DNA from: Firmicutes bacterium CAG:24053_14
Lineage (GTDB): Bacteria > Bacillota > Clostridia > Oscillospirales > Oscillospiraceae
Assembly (NCBI GenBank): GCA_001916715.1
Contig: MNSZ01000051.1
Span: 38,715 to 102,714, forward strand
Reading direction: 5' to 3'
Length of the DNA: 64,000 nucleotides
In this document: positions 33,333 to 42,111 of the stretch, one piece after another
Layout of the letters: each line of letters starts with the position of its first letter
How positions within the stretch are numbered: position 1 is the stretch's first letter
Position numbers and translations under genes: made by a program
The notes under the pieces: model-generated
Databases searched by the model: none
What the model saw: the letters and a program-made list of their open reading frames with translations, nothing else
Told to the model about the DNA's origin: nothing

Positions 33333-33748
33333 TCATCGTTTTCGATAACGCTCACGATTTTGGTCGGAGTGGGATCGGCGCTGTGCCGTGCGCGGCTTAA
33401 AACTATGGCGATCACTATGCCGAGTATCGCCGCGCCGAATGCGGCTGCAATGCACACCGATTCGCTCAGCGAGAGCGCCGCGGCTATGACATAGCCTAAA
33501 ATGAGCATAACAAGCGGCAGAACATAGATAGCAAGCGCGCCCTTTACCACGCCCTTCGTCGGCGTTTCGATCATAACGTGCTGGCCGCGATGCGCGCCGA
33601 TGGGGTTTTGCACAACGGACTTCATAAGATGCTCGTACTTGCACTCGCTGCAGCCGTTGCAGTCGCCGCCGCATATGCCGAGCCTCTCGACGACGACCTC
33701 GGCAAGCCCGTCATCACGATTCTTTGTTATAATTGCTTCCTGAAACAT
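33329..33748 (-). CDS. SoxR-reducing/RseC-family membrane protein
   Basis: 139 aa. The N-terminal domain has the Cys cluster CGGDCNGCSEC (about 26-36), followed by two membrane helices (about 70-90 and 95-118) and a short cytoplasmic tail, as in RseC/MucC. Proteins of this family associate with the Rnf electron-transport complex or with sigma-factor control. No rnf genes are nearby here. It is divergent from the hydrogenase-like gene. Confidence 0.85.
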   Translation of the reverse strand: MFQEAIITKNRDDGLAEVVVERLGICGGDCNGCSECKYEHLMKSVVQNPIGAHRGQHVMIETPTKGVVKGALAIYVLPLVMLILGYVIAAALSLSESVCIAAAFGAAILGIVIAIVLSRARHSADPTPTKIVSVIENDD

Positions 33749-33786
33749 TAATCATCACCTTTACAAATTATACACCTTATTATCAC

Positions 33787-33815
33787 TTGTAGCAAGTGGG
33801 GGTTTATGTTATACT
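33787..33815 (+). promoter_or_regulatory. Promoter of hydrogenase-like sensor operon
   Basis: TTGTAG (33787-33792), 17-bp spacer, TATACT (33810-33815), about 30 nt ahead of the GTG start at 33847. Confidence 0.6.
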
Positions 33816-33846
33816 TGCTGGTGAAGATAAACAGGAGGTGGCTGCT

Positions 33847-34983
33847 GTGCCCAGTGTGCTCAACCTTAAAAAATCAAACTGCAAGAATTGCCACAGATGC
33901 ATAAGAAAATGCCCGGTCAAGTCCATACGCTTCACGGGACATCAGGCGCATATAATAAGCGACGAGTGTATCCTGTGCGGCCAGTGCTTTGTCGTCTGTC
34001 CGCAGGAGGCAAAGGAGATCATTGACGATCGAGAGAGAGTCGGCGTGATGCTCAAGGGAAAAGCGCCCGTAATAGCGAGCTTTGACCCGTCCTTCTATGC
34101 CTGCTGGGAGGGCTGCGGAGCAAACTCGGTTCGCAAGGCGCTCATCGAGCTTGGCTTCACCGACGCCGAGGAGACCGCCATAGGCGCGACGATAGTAAAG
34201 CGCGAATACGAGCGGCTGCTGCGCGAAGCAAAGCAGGATGTTATCATAACCTCGGCCTGCGCGTCGCTGAACCTGCTTATCGAAAAGCATTTTCCCGATC
34301 TGCGGCAGTATCTGGCTCCCGTCGTGTCGCCGATGATAGCGCACGCGATGGATATAAAGCGCCGCATGCCGGAGGCAAAGGTAGTTTTCATCGGTCCCTG
34401 CGTCGCAAAAAAGCAGGAGTACGAGGGAACGTGCGTTGATGCGGTCCTCACGTTTGAGGAATTTGATCAGATGCGCATATCCGCCGGCATTGAGATCGAG
34501 CACGAATTCGGCGAAAGCTTCCCCGGCAGGGCGCGCAGCTTCCCGGTCACGGGCGGCATAATAAGAAGCATGGATATACCCGACACGGGCTATCAGTGCA
34601 TCGCGACAAACGGTCCGAAAAACTGCATGAACGCGCTAAACGACCTCCAAAACGGCAATATCCATAAGTGCTTTATCGAGCTTGCCATGTGCGACGGAAG
34701 CTGCATAGAAGGCCCCATTATGGAAAAGTACATAAATTCCCCGATCCGGCATATATACTCGGTCTGGAGCAATGTCGGCAAGGAGGATTTTGACGTTCCG
34801 CAGCCGGAGCCTGAGCAGTTGAGAACGCAGTATATCGGAACTCCGGTGCATAAAAAAACTCCGAGCGAGGCCGAGATACGCGAGATATTGTCCAAGCTCG
34901 ACAAAAACACAAAGGCCGATGAGCTCAACTGCGGCTCCTGCGGCTATAACACCTGCCGCGACTCTGCCGTTTATCATGGATAA
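33847..34983 (+). CDS. FeFe-hydrogenase-like (HydS-type) iron-sulfur sensor, N-terminal part
   Basis: 378 aa from GTG 33847 (AGGAGG 8 nt upstream; the upstream ATG/GTG frame is weaker). Two 4Fe-4S motifs (CKNCHRCIRKCP, CILCGQCFVVCP) precede an H-cluster-like domain with variant motifs TSACAS, GPCVAKKQEYE and MCDGSCIEGP. The classical TSCCP Cys is altered, as in putative sensory hydrogenases. At the end the FeS domain begins (CGSCGYNTC) but the frame stops at 34983 before its fourth Cys and the PAS domain, which lie in the next frame. Relative to the family, some 15 residues and the frame appear lost. Confidence 0.8.
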   Translation: MPSVLNLKKSNCKNCHRCIRKCPVKSIRFTGHQAHIISDECILCGQCFVVCPQEAKEIIDDRERVGVMLKGKAPVIASFDPSFYACWEGCGANSVRKALIELGFTDAEETAIGATIVKREYERLLREAKQDVIITSACASLNLLIEKHFPDLRQYLAPVVSPMIAHAMDIKRRMPEAKVVFIGPCVAKKQEYEGTCVDAVLTFEEFDQMRISAGIEIEHEFGESFPGRARSFPVTGGIIRSMDIPDTGYQCIATNGPKNCMNALNDLQNGNIHKCFIELAMCDGSCIEGPIMEKYINSPIRHIYSVWSNVGKEDFDVPQPEPEQLRTQYIGTPVHKKTPSEAEIREILSKLDKNTKADELNCGSCGYNTCRDSAVYHG

Positions 34984-35479
34984 GGCCGAGCGCTTCAGTA
35001 CCAAAATACTCAACAATATGCCCAGCGGCGTTGTTGTCGTCAACGAGGATCTTGAGGTGCAGCAGCTAAACCGAACGGCCATGCGCATGCTCAATATCAG
35101 CCACGAATCCGATGTTCTGGGCGACAGCGTTGTAAGGGTGCTTGACACGGCGCCGTTTTTCACCTGCCTTGAGACGGGCAAAAGCGTAAAAAAGCTGCGC
35201 GGATATTTTTCCGATTACGAAAAGTACTTTGAGCAGACCATAGTGTACGACCGCTCGTCAAAGATACTTATCGACATCATCTCCGACGTCACCGAGGAAG
35301 AGGAAGAGTCCATGCGCCGCAAGGCCATAAGTCAGAAAACGGCGGAGATCACCAACAACGTCATTGAAAATCAGATGCGCATCGTTCAGGAGATCGCCTC
35401 GCTCCTCGGCGAGACTACGGCCGAGACTAAGATCGCCCTGACGAGGCTGAAGGAGTCGCTGAGCCTTGAAGAAGAATAA
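34976..35479 (+). CDS. PAS-domain part of the hydrogenase-like sensor (split from the preceding gene)
   Basis: 167 aa if translated from ATG 34976, which overlaps the upstream stop. It starts with MDKAERFSTKILNNMPSGVV and continues as a PAS fold (VVVNEDLEVQQLNRTAMRML) and a C-terminal helix. In relatives this follows directly on the FeS domain as one polypeptide (…LPFMMDKAERFS…). Here the residues LPFI just before the ATG are in this frame. It is either coupled as a separate subunit or a broken gene. No ribosome site is evident. Confidence 0.6.
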   Translation: MDKAERFSTKILNNMPSGVVVVNEDLEVQQLNRTAMRMLNISHESDVLGDSVVRVLDTAPFFTCLETGKSVKKLRGYFSDYEKYFEQTIVYDRSSKILIDIISDVTEEEEESMRRKAISQKTAEITNNVIENQMRIVQEIASLLGETTAETKIALTRLKESLSLEEE

Positions 35480-36635
35480 TCTTTGCAGCGAGATAGCGTA
35501 TATGAGCCTTAACCACGACGGTGAGCAGCTGTGCGGCGACCACGTCGAGATCGTTGAAAACGAAAACTCGACCATTGTTGTTCTTGCCGACGGACTTGGA
35601 AGCGGAGTTAAGGCGAGTATACTCTCAACGCTCACATCAACGATAATATCCACCATGCTTGCCGCAGGGCTTGATATCCGCGACGCTGTCGAAACCATTG
35701 CCGACACGCTGCCGATATGCTCCGAGCGGAAAACGGCTTTTTCGACCTTCACGATAATAAGGCTTGAGGATAATGCCCATGCGGACATAATCCAGTACGA
35801 AAATCCGAACGTTATACTCATCCGCAACGGAGAGCAGTATGAGTTTCCTCTTTCGACGATGAAGATCGGCGAAAAGACGATATACCGCTCAAGCTTCGAG
35901 CTTGCCGACGGAGATATGTTCATTGCGCTCAGCGACGGCATGCTGTATGCAAGCGATAACGGTGTGCTCAACTCATCCTGGGACAGGGATGCGATAGCAA
36001 AATTCATGGAGCCGCTGAGCGAATCGGGGCTTACATCGAACGTGCTCGCAAACCTCCTGATGGAGGAGACCAACAAGCTGTATGGCGGAAAGCCCTTTGA
36101 CGATGCAACGACGTGCATAGTTAAGATCCGCCAGCGCCAGACGGTCAATATAGCCATCGGGCCGCCGGAGAATATCAGCGATAACCACCGCATGATGGCG
36201 CTGTTTTTCGCAAAGGAAGGCAAGCACATCGTCTGCGGAGGAACTACCTCGAAGATCGCCGCGGAATATCTGCACACAACGGTGCAGACGGAATACACCT
36301 CGCCCGATCCGGATATACCGCCGATATCTCATGTTCAGGGCATTGATCTTGTGACTGAGGGCATTATAACCGTTGACCGAATTCTGGCCTATTCAAAGGA
36401 CTATGTGAAGGATAACCGCAGCTTTGAAAAATGGTGCTATAAGAAGGACGGCGCGTCACTTGCGGCACGCATACTTTTTGAGGATGCAACGGATATAAAC
36501 ATGTTCATCGGCCATGCGGCAAATCCGGCGCACGACGGACTGCCCATTAACTTCAACGTCAAAATGCAGATACTCAAGCAGCTTTCAAATAATCTGCAAA
36601 AAATGGGCAAGCGCGTGAAAATACACGATTTTTAA
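35466..36635 (+). CDS. SpoIIE-family (PP2C-like) protein phosphatase
   Basis: 389 aa from TTG 35466, with AGGAG about 10 nt upstream and a 14-bp overlap with the PAS gene. ATG 35502 is the alternative. It has PP2C metal-site motifs: GDHVEI, VLADGLGSG, ALSDGMLYAS and FDDATTCIVKI. The residues after about 225 form an extra domain of unknown role. It pairs with hydrogenase-like sensors in many Clostridia, where the two are thought to transduce a redox or H2 signal. Terminates at 36643-36668. Confidence 0.85.
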   Translation: MKKNNLCSEIAYMSLNHDGEQLCGDHVEIVENENSTIVVLADGLGSGVKASILSTLTSTIISTMLAAGLDIRDAVETIADTLPICSERKTAFSTFTIIRLEDNAHADIIQYENPNVILIRNGEQYEFPLSTMKIGEKTIYRSSFELADGDMFIALSDGMLYASDNGVLNSSWDRDAIAKFMEPLSESGLTSNVLANLLMEETNKLYGGKPFDDATTCIVKIRQRQTVNIAIGPPENISDNHRMMALFFAKEGKHIVCGGTTSKIAAEYLHTTVQTEYTSPDPDIPPISHVQGIDLVTEGIITVDRILAYSKDYVKDNRSFEKWCYKKDGASLAARILFEDATDINMFIGHAANPAHDGLPINFNVKMQILKQLSNNLQKMGKRVKIHDF

Positions 36636-36640
36636 TGTAA

Positions 36641-36668
36641 AAACGGCTCTCACAGAGAGCCGTTTTGC
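36641..36668. terminator. Bidirectional terminator between convergent genes
   Basis: AAAACGGCTCTC pairs with GAGAGCCGTTTT around ACA. It serves the phosphatase (plus) and gluQRS (minus). Confidence 0.88.
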
Positions 36669-36673
36669 TATAG

Positions 36674-37597
36674 CTATATGAGTATATCGGCTTTGCTGAC
36701 ATTTCCCCAGTCAAACTCGGAAACGAGCTCTGCGGCTGAATGCGGCGATCCGTCCGAGATTCCCAAAAGCCCGGCGATATAACCGATGATCTCATCGGGA
36801 GCGTGCGTTTTCAGAAGTGCCTCGGCTCCAAGCTCGCCGTATCGTTTTGAAAGCTTCCTGCCGTCGGCACCGACTATAAGAGGAGCGTGATAATATTTCG
36901 GCGCATCGCCGCCTAATTCGGAAATGAGCCATATCTGCCGCGCCGTTGACGAAAGCAGATCGCGACCGCGCACGACTCGAGTAACGCCCATATCCATATC
37001 GTCAAACGAAACGGCAAGCTGATATGCATAAACACCGTCAGAGCGCTTTATAATAAAATCACCGCTGTCGGCAAGGTTTTCCGAAAATTTACCGTAATGC
37101 CCGTCGCAAAAGCTTATCGTTTTGTCCGGAACTTTTATCTTCCATGCGGCCTTTCGCCCGGCTGCTTCAAGCTCACGCCGCGCCGCAAGGCTCAAATGCC
37201 GGCATTTGCAGCCGGGATCGCTGCGGTGCTCGCCGGGGTGCGGAGCGGAGGCGGCGAGCCGCTCGCTGCGGCTGCAATAGCATGGGTAGAGCAGATCCTT
37301 ATGCAGGAGCAGGTCAAACACCTCGTCGTATTTCTCGTTTCTTTGGCTCTGCGAGTAGCCTGCGTCCGGATATCCCTCGTCCCGGTCAAGGCCGAGCGCT
37401 TTAAGAGCGTGCATGATACTCTGTTCGCTTTCCCTGCTGCTGCGGTCGGGGTCGAGATCTTCCATGCGGAAGATAAGTCTTCCGCCCACGCTGCGTGCAT
37501 CGAGCCATGCCAAAAGAGAGGACGATAAATTCCCGATATGCAGCTGCCCGCTCGGACTTGGTGCAAACCTGCCGGTTTGAATTGGCTGTTTATACAT
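36674..37597 (-). CDS. gluQ: Glutamyl-Q tRNA(Asp) synthetase
   Basis: 307 aa, the length of GluQRS rather than full GluRS: it lacks the anticodon-binding domain. HIGH-type motif PSGQLHIGNLSSSLLAW, zinc-ligand region CYCSR...CKCRH, and KMSKS-type KLSKRYG are present. It glutamylates queuosine in the tRNA-Asp anticodon. It is a single gene, convergent with the phosphatase. Confidence 0.92.
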   Translation of the reverse strand: MYKQPIQTGRFAPSPSGQLHIGNLSSSLLAWLDARSVGGRLIFRMEDLDPDRSSRESEQSIMHALKALGLDRDEGYPDAGYSQSQRNEKYDEVFDLLLHKDLLYPCYCSRSERLAASAPHPGEHRSDPGCKCRHLSLAARRELEAAGRKAAWKIKVPDKTISFCDGHYGKFSENLADSGDFIIKRSDGVYAYQLAVSFDDMDMGVTRVVRGRDLLSSTARQIWLISELGGDAPKYYHAPLIVGADGRKLSKRYGELGAEALLKTHAPDEIIGYIAGLLGISDGSPHSAAELVSEFDWGNVSKADILI

Positions 37598-37755
37598 AAT
37601 TGAGCCCCTGAGTATAGTTTAGTACAGACTTGGTACTTATATATAAGCACACTTCGACAAAAAAATAAATATTTATCTATCTTTTTTCCTGAACATGTGA
37701 TATAGTAAATGCAAATAATATTGCATACAAGATGCTATAAGAAAGAGGTAACATA

Positions 37756-38313
37756 ATGGCGAGTTCAACAAAAGAGGCATTGGGGAATGCCCTGAAGAAA
37801 ATGCTGTCGGTAAAACCTATCGACAAAATAACCGTCAAGGACCTTGTTGAGGAGTGCGGCGTAAACCGCCAGACTTTCTATTATCATTTTGATGATGTTT
37901 ATGATCTGCTCGAGTGGGTGTTTGAAGAGGATACGAACAAGGCTCTTCCGCATGAGATATACTACGATAAATGGCGCGAAAACGTCATCGAGTGGTTCCA
38001 GTATCTTCAGAATAACCGCAGCTTCGTTCTGAACATCTTCAATTCGCAGAACCGCGCGTATCTGCTGAGATACTTCAAGGGACGCCTGCACTACTGCGTT
38101 CACAGCTTCGCGGCCATCTGCGCTGAGGGTAAAAACATCGAGTGGTCAGACCTTGAGTTTGTGTGCGAGTTCTATGTCAACGCAGCCATCGGCTGGATAT
38201 CGCAGTGGTTTGACATGGGCATGCCTCCGCTTGACGAGCACGACAGAGAGCGCTATATCAAGATCCTTGACGGCAGCACCGAAAACCTGCTGGCAAGATT
38301 CCAGAAAGATTGA
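37756..38313 (+). CDS. TetR-family regulator (DhaS-like)
   Basis: 185 aa after AAAGAGG. Helix-turn-helix at about 22-45 (ITVKDLVEECGVNRQTFYYHF), with the C-terminal domain of the DhaS/YbiH-type subgroup (FVCEFYVNAAIGWISQW). In this subgroup the ligand or co-activator varies. No target operon is attached: the next gene is separated by a terminator. Confidence 0.85.
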   Translation: MASSTKEALGNALKKMLSVKPIDKITVKDLVEECGVNRQTFYYHFDDVYDLLEWVFEEDTNKALPHEIYYDKWRENVIEWFQYLQNNRSFVLNIFNSQNRAYLLRYFKGRLHYCVHSFAAICAEGKNIEWSDLEFVCEFYVNAAIGWISQWFDMGMPPLDEHDRERYIKILDGSTENLLARFQKD

Positions 38314-38321
38314 AAAGATCG

Positions 38322-38362
38322 TTGAAAATGGCCTTCCGAGTATTCGGAAGGCCATTTTCTGT
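38322..38362 (+). terminator. Rho-independent terminator
   Basis: GAAAATGGCCTTCCGA pairs with TCGGAAGGCCATTTTC around GTAT, which ends the tetR-family gene. Confidence 0.88.
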
Positions 38363-38422
38363 TGAAAGATTAATTTTTTCGCGGTATAATATTCTATTAT
38401 GTACAGCAATAGGAGCGCTAAT

Positions 38423-38908
38423 ATGAAAGAGCAGAAAACCAATGTAATGCGTCTGCTTGAGCAGAAGAAAATTAAGTATACGCCGCATGAGTATCCGCAC
38501 GGCGACGATGCCGTTGACGGAGCAACGGTCGCCGCGATATGCGGACTTGACCCGTCGCAGGTGTTCAAGACTCTTGTTGCGCGCGGCGCGAGCAAGAGCA
38601 TATATGTCTTTGATGTTCCCGTTACAGGCGAGCTTGACCTCAAGAAGGCCGCAAAGGCGGCAGGGGAGAAGTCGATAGCAATGATCCACGTCAGCGAGAT
38701 CAATGCGCTCACGGGCTATGTCCGCGGCGGCTGCTCGCCGATAGGCATGAAAAAGCAGTACAAGACCTTTATAGACATAAGCGCGCAGGATAAAGAAACG
38801 ATAATGGTAAGCGCAGGCAAGATCGGCTATCAGGTCGAGCTTGACCCAAACGCGCTCGCGGATATGGTGCGCGCAAAATTTGCAGATCTGGTAAGCGAAA
38901 ATGAATGA
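38423..38908 (+). CDS. ybaK: Cys-tRNA(Pro)/Cys-tRNA(Cys) deacylase YbaK
   Basis: 161 aa from ATG 38423 (AGGAG upstream). YbaK/EbsC fold with KTLVARG, GELDLKKAAKAAGEKSIAM, GYVRGGCSPIGMKK and the Lys used in editing. It clears proline tRNA mischarged with cysteine. It overlaps uvrA by 8 bp. Confidence 0.9.
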   Translation: MKEQKTNVMRLLEQKKIKYTPHEYPHGDDAVDGATVAAICGLDPSQVFKTLVARGASKSIYVFDVPVTGELDLKKAAKAAGEKSIAMIHVSEINALTGYVRGGCSPIGMKKQYKTFIDISAQDKETIMVSAGKIGYQVELDPNALADMVRAKFADLVSENE

Positions 38909-41732
38909 TTATATAAAAATTAAAGGCGCAAGAGCCAATAACCTGAAAAATGTTGATATCGAGATTCCGAGAAATAAGCTCGTCGTCATGACCGGCGTTT
39001 CCGGCAGCGGCAAATCAAGCCTTGCGTTCGACACTATTTATGCCGAAGGCCAGCGCCGCTATGTCGAGAGTCTGTCATCCTATGCGCGGCAGTTCCTCGG
39101 TCAGATGGACAAGCCCGATCTTGACTACATTCAGGGCCTTTCCCCGGCAATATCCATCGATCAGAAAACGGGCTCGCGCAATCCGCGCTCGACCGTCGGT
39201 ACGGTCACTGAGATATACGACTATATGCGCCTTCTGTGGGCGCGCATAGGCAAGCCCCACTGCCCCAAGTGCGGCAAGGAAATTAGACAGCAGACGATAG
39301 ATCAGATAATCGACCAGCTCATGCTTCTTCCCGAGGGAACAAAGCTAATGATACTTGCGCCCGTCGTTCGCGCGCGAAAGGGCGAGTATGTCAAGGTGTT
39401 CGAGGATGCGCGCCGCTCGGGCTATGTCCGCGTGCGCGTTGACGGCAGCATGTACGAGCTTTCCGAGGAAATTAAGCTCGATAAGAACAAAAAGCACACA
39501 ATCGAGGTCGTTGTCGATCGCGTTGTTATAAAAGACGGCATCATGCGCCGCCTTGCCGATTCCGTGGAAACGGCAGCCTCGCTTGCAAACGGCCTTGTCA
39601 TTGCAGATGTTGTCAGCGAAAACAGGCAGATACTCTTCTCACAGAATTATGCCTGCCCCGACTGCGGAATATCCATCGAAGAGCTTACTCCGCGCATGTT
39701 CTCGTTCAACACGCCTTACGGCGCATGCCCCAAGTGCGATGGCCTGGGCATGCAGCTTCTTGTTGATCCCGACCTCATCATCCCCGATGACAGCCTGAGC
39801 ATCAACGGCGGAGCCATCAAAGCCACCGGCTGGGGCTCAGGCTCGGACTCCATCGCGGCAATGTACTATAACGCGCTTGCCGAAAAATACGGCTTTACGC
39901 TCGATACGCCGATAGCAGAGATGCCGGATGGCGTTAAAGACATTCTCCTTTACGGAAGCAAGGGCGAAAAGCTTGACCTCAGCTACGAGCGCGAGCGGAA
40001 AAACAGCTCGTTTGCAGGCAAATTCTCGCGCCCGTTCGAGGGCATATGCAAAAATCTTGAGCGCCGGTATTTCGAGACGCAAAGTCCTGCCATGCGCGCC
40101 GAGATAGAAGAGTGCATGTCCGAGGTCACCTGTCCGGAATGCCATGGTCAGCGTCTGCGCAAGGAGGCGCTTGCCGTCACGGTCGGCGGCATTAATATAG
40201 CGCGCATGGGCGACATGTCCGTGATCGAAGCGATAGAATTTGTAGAGTCGCTCGAGCTGAGCGAAAAAGAGCATATAATTGCAGACAGGATCATTAAAGA
40301 GATAAAGGCGCGCCTCGGCTTTCTCAAAAATGTCGGACTTCAGTATCTCAGCCTTTCTCGCGGCGCGGCGACGCTCTCGGGCGGCGAGAGCCAGCGCATA
40401 AGGCTTGCAACGCAGATCGGCGCTGCGCTCACGGGGGTGCTGTATATCCTCGATGAGCCAAGCATCGGCCTGCACCAGCGCGATAACGAGAAGCTTTTGA
40501 AAACGCTTGAGGATCTGCGCGATCTCGGCAATACGCTCATAGTTGTCGAGCATGATGAGGACACTATGCGCGCTGCCGACTACATCGTCGATATAGGCCC
40601 CGGAGCGGGCGTGCACGGCGGCAATGTCGTCGCGGCGGGAACGGTTGAGGATATCTGCGCCTGCCCGGACTCGCTCACCGGCCAATATCTGAGCGGAAAG
40701 CGGAAAATTCCCGTTCCGTCCGAGCGCCGCAAGACCGATAAGGGCTTTATACACATAAGCGGCGCTGCCGAGCACAATCTGAAAAACATTGATATAGATA
40801 TCCCCAAGGGCGTTATAACCTGCGTCACCGGCGTTTCCGGCAGCGGTAAATCAAGCCTTGTAAACGAGATATTGTATAAAACCTTGGCTTTGAAGAAAAA
40901 CCGCGCAAAGGTAAAGCCCGGCAAGTGCGCCGGAATAAGCGGAATTGATGATATCGACAAGGTCATAGACATTGACCAAAGCCCCATCGGCAGAACTCCG
41001 CGCTCAAACCCGGCGACATATACCGGGTTGTTTAACGACATCCGCGAGCTTTTTGCCTCCACCGAGGATGCAAGACTGCGCGGCTATAACTCCGGCCGGT
41101 TTTCCTTTAACGTCAAGGGCGGCAGATGCGAGGCCTGCAAGGGCGACGGCGTGCAGAAGATAGAAATGCACTTCCTGCCGGATGTGTATGTGCCCTGCGA
41201 CGTGTGCAAGGGCAAGCGCTACAACCGCGAAACGCTTGATGTTCGCTATAAGGGTAAGAACATAAACGATGTTCTCAACATGACCGTTGAGGAAGCATGC
41301 ACGTTTTTTGAAAACCTTCCGAAGCTCAAAACAAAGCTCGATACGCTTTATGAGGTCGGCCTCGGATATGTTACGCTCGGCCAGTCGAGTACGACGCTTT
41401 CCGGCGGCGAGGCTCAGCGCGTGAAGCTTGCAACCGAGCTTTCGCGCCGCAGCACAGGCTCAACGGTGTATATACTCGACGAGCCGACCACCGGTCTGCA
41501 TATGGCCGACGTTCACAAGCTCATAAGCATAATCGACAGGCTCGCCGACGCCGGAAACACCGTCGTTATAATCGAGCATAACCTCGATGTTATAAAAACG
41601 GCCGACTATATAATCGACCTCGGTCCCGAGGGCGGCGACGGCGGCGGAACGCTTGTGTTTGCAGGCACTCCAGAGGAATGCGCCGCCTGCGAGGACAGCT
41701 ACACGGGGCAGTTTCTCAAGAAAATGCTTTAA
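38901..41732 (+). CDS. uvrA: Excinuclease ABC subunit A
   Basis: 943 aa, full length. Two ABC ATPase halves: Walker A GVSGSGKSSLAFDT (about 31-44) and GVSGSGKSSLVNEI (about 640-653), signatures LSGGESQR and LSGGEAQR, and zinc fingers (CPDC..CPKC and CEACKGDG..CDVCKG). It scans DNA for bulky damage with UvrB. uvrB and uvrC are not in the window. It follows ybaK with an overlap. Confidence 0.97.
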   Translation: MNDYIKIKGARANNLKNVDIEIPRNKLVVMTGVSGSGKSSLAFDTIYAEGQRRYVESLSSYARQFLGQMDKPDLDYIQGLSPAISIDQKTGSRNPRSTVGTVTEIYDYMRLLWARIGKPHCPKCGKEIRQQTIDQIIDQLMLLPEGTKLMILAPVVRARKGEYVKVFEDARRSGYVRVRVDGSMYELSEEIKLDKNKKHTIEVVVDRVVIKDGIMRRLADSVETAASLANGLVIADVVSENRQILFSQNYACPDCGISIEELTPRMFSFNTPYGACPKCDGLGMQLLVDPDLIIPDDSLSINGGAIKATGWGSGSDSIAAMYYNALAEKYGFTLDTPIAEMPDGVKDILLYGSKGEKLDLSYERERKNSSFAGKFSRPFEGICKNLERRYFETQSPAMRAEIEECMSEVTCPECHGQRLRKEALAVTVGGINIARMGDMSVIEAIEFVESLELSEKEHIIADRIIKEIKARLGFLKNVGLQYLSLSRGAATLSGGESQRIRLATQIGAALTGVLYILDEPSIGLHQRDNEKLLKTLEDLRDLGNTLIVVEHDEDTMRAADYIVDIGPGAGVHGGNVVAAGTVEDICACPDSLTGQYLSGKRKIPVPSERRKTDKGFIHISGAAEHNLKNIDIDIPKGVITCVTGVSGSGKSSLVNEILYKTLALKKNRAKVKPGKCAGISGIDDIDKVIDIDQSPIGRTPRSNPATYTGLFNDIRELFASTEDARLRGYNSGRFSFNVKGGRCEACKGDGVQKIEMHFLPDVYVPCDVCKGKRYNRETLDVRYKGKNINDVLNMTVEEACTFFENLPKLKTKLDTLYEVGLGYVTLGQSSTTLSGGEAQRVKLATELSRRSTGSTVYILDEPTTGLHMADVHKLISIIDRLADAGNTVVIIEHNLDVIKTADYIIDLGPEGGDGGGTLVFAGTPEECAACEDSYTGQFLKKML

Positions 41733-41775
41733 CACATCCGCGCCTTTCCCGTAAAATGAAACGGGAGGGGATCGA

Positions 41776-42111
41776 ATGACGGTATACATAGCCGTAGGTT
41801 TTGCGGCAGCAGCAGTGCTGTGGCTTATAATATGGTCTGTAAAGGGACTTCTGCTCACGCCGGTGAAGCTCGGCAGGAGCACAAGAGCAAGCGTGCTGCT
41901 GACGGTGAGCGGAGCCGAGCCGATGCTGGAGTACACTCTGCGCAGTCTTGTGTGGCTGCGCGAGAACGGAACGCTGAAAGCGGAGATAGACATAAAAGCA
42001 ATTGACACGGACGACGAAACGCGCAGCATTCTGCGGCGCTTTGAGGCACAGTACAGATTCGTAAACTACACAGAGGAAATAAGTGACGATGCAGGAATTA
42101 AGCGAAATTAA
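41776..42111 (+). CDS. Small membrane protein of unknown function
   Basis: 111 aa after GGGAGGGG. One membrane helix (about 3-25), then a soluble part with LLTVSGAEPMLEYTLRSLVW and DETRSILRRFEA. No family recognised. Its 3' end overlaps recD2 by 29 bp, so the two are probably co-transcribed, but the sequence gives no functional link. Confidence 0.6.
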   Translation: MTVYIAVGFAAAAVLWLIIWSVKGLLLTPVKLGRSTRASVLLTVSGAEPMLEYTLRSLVWLRENGTLKAEIDIKAIDTDDETRSILRRFEAQYRFVNYTEEISDDAGIKRN

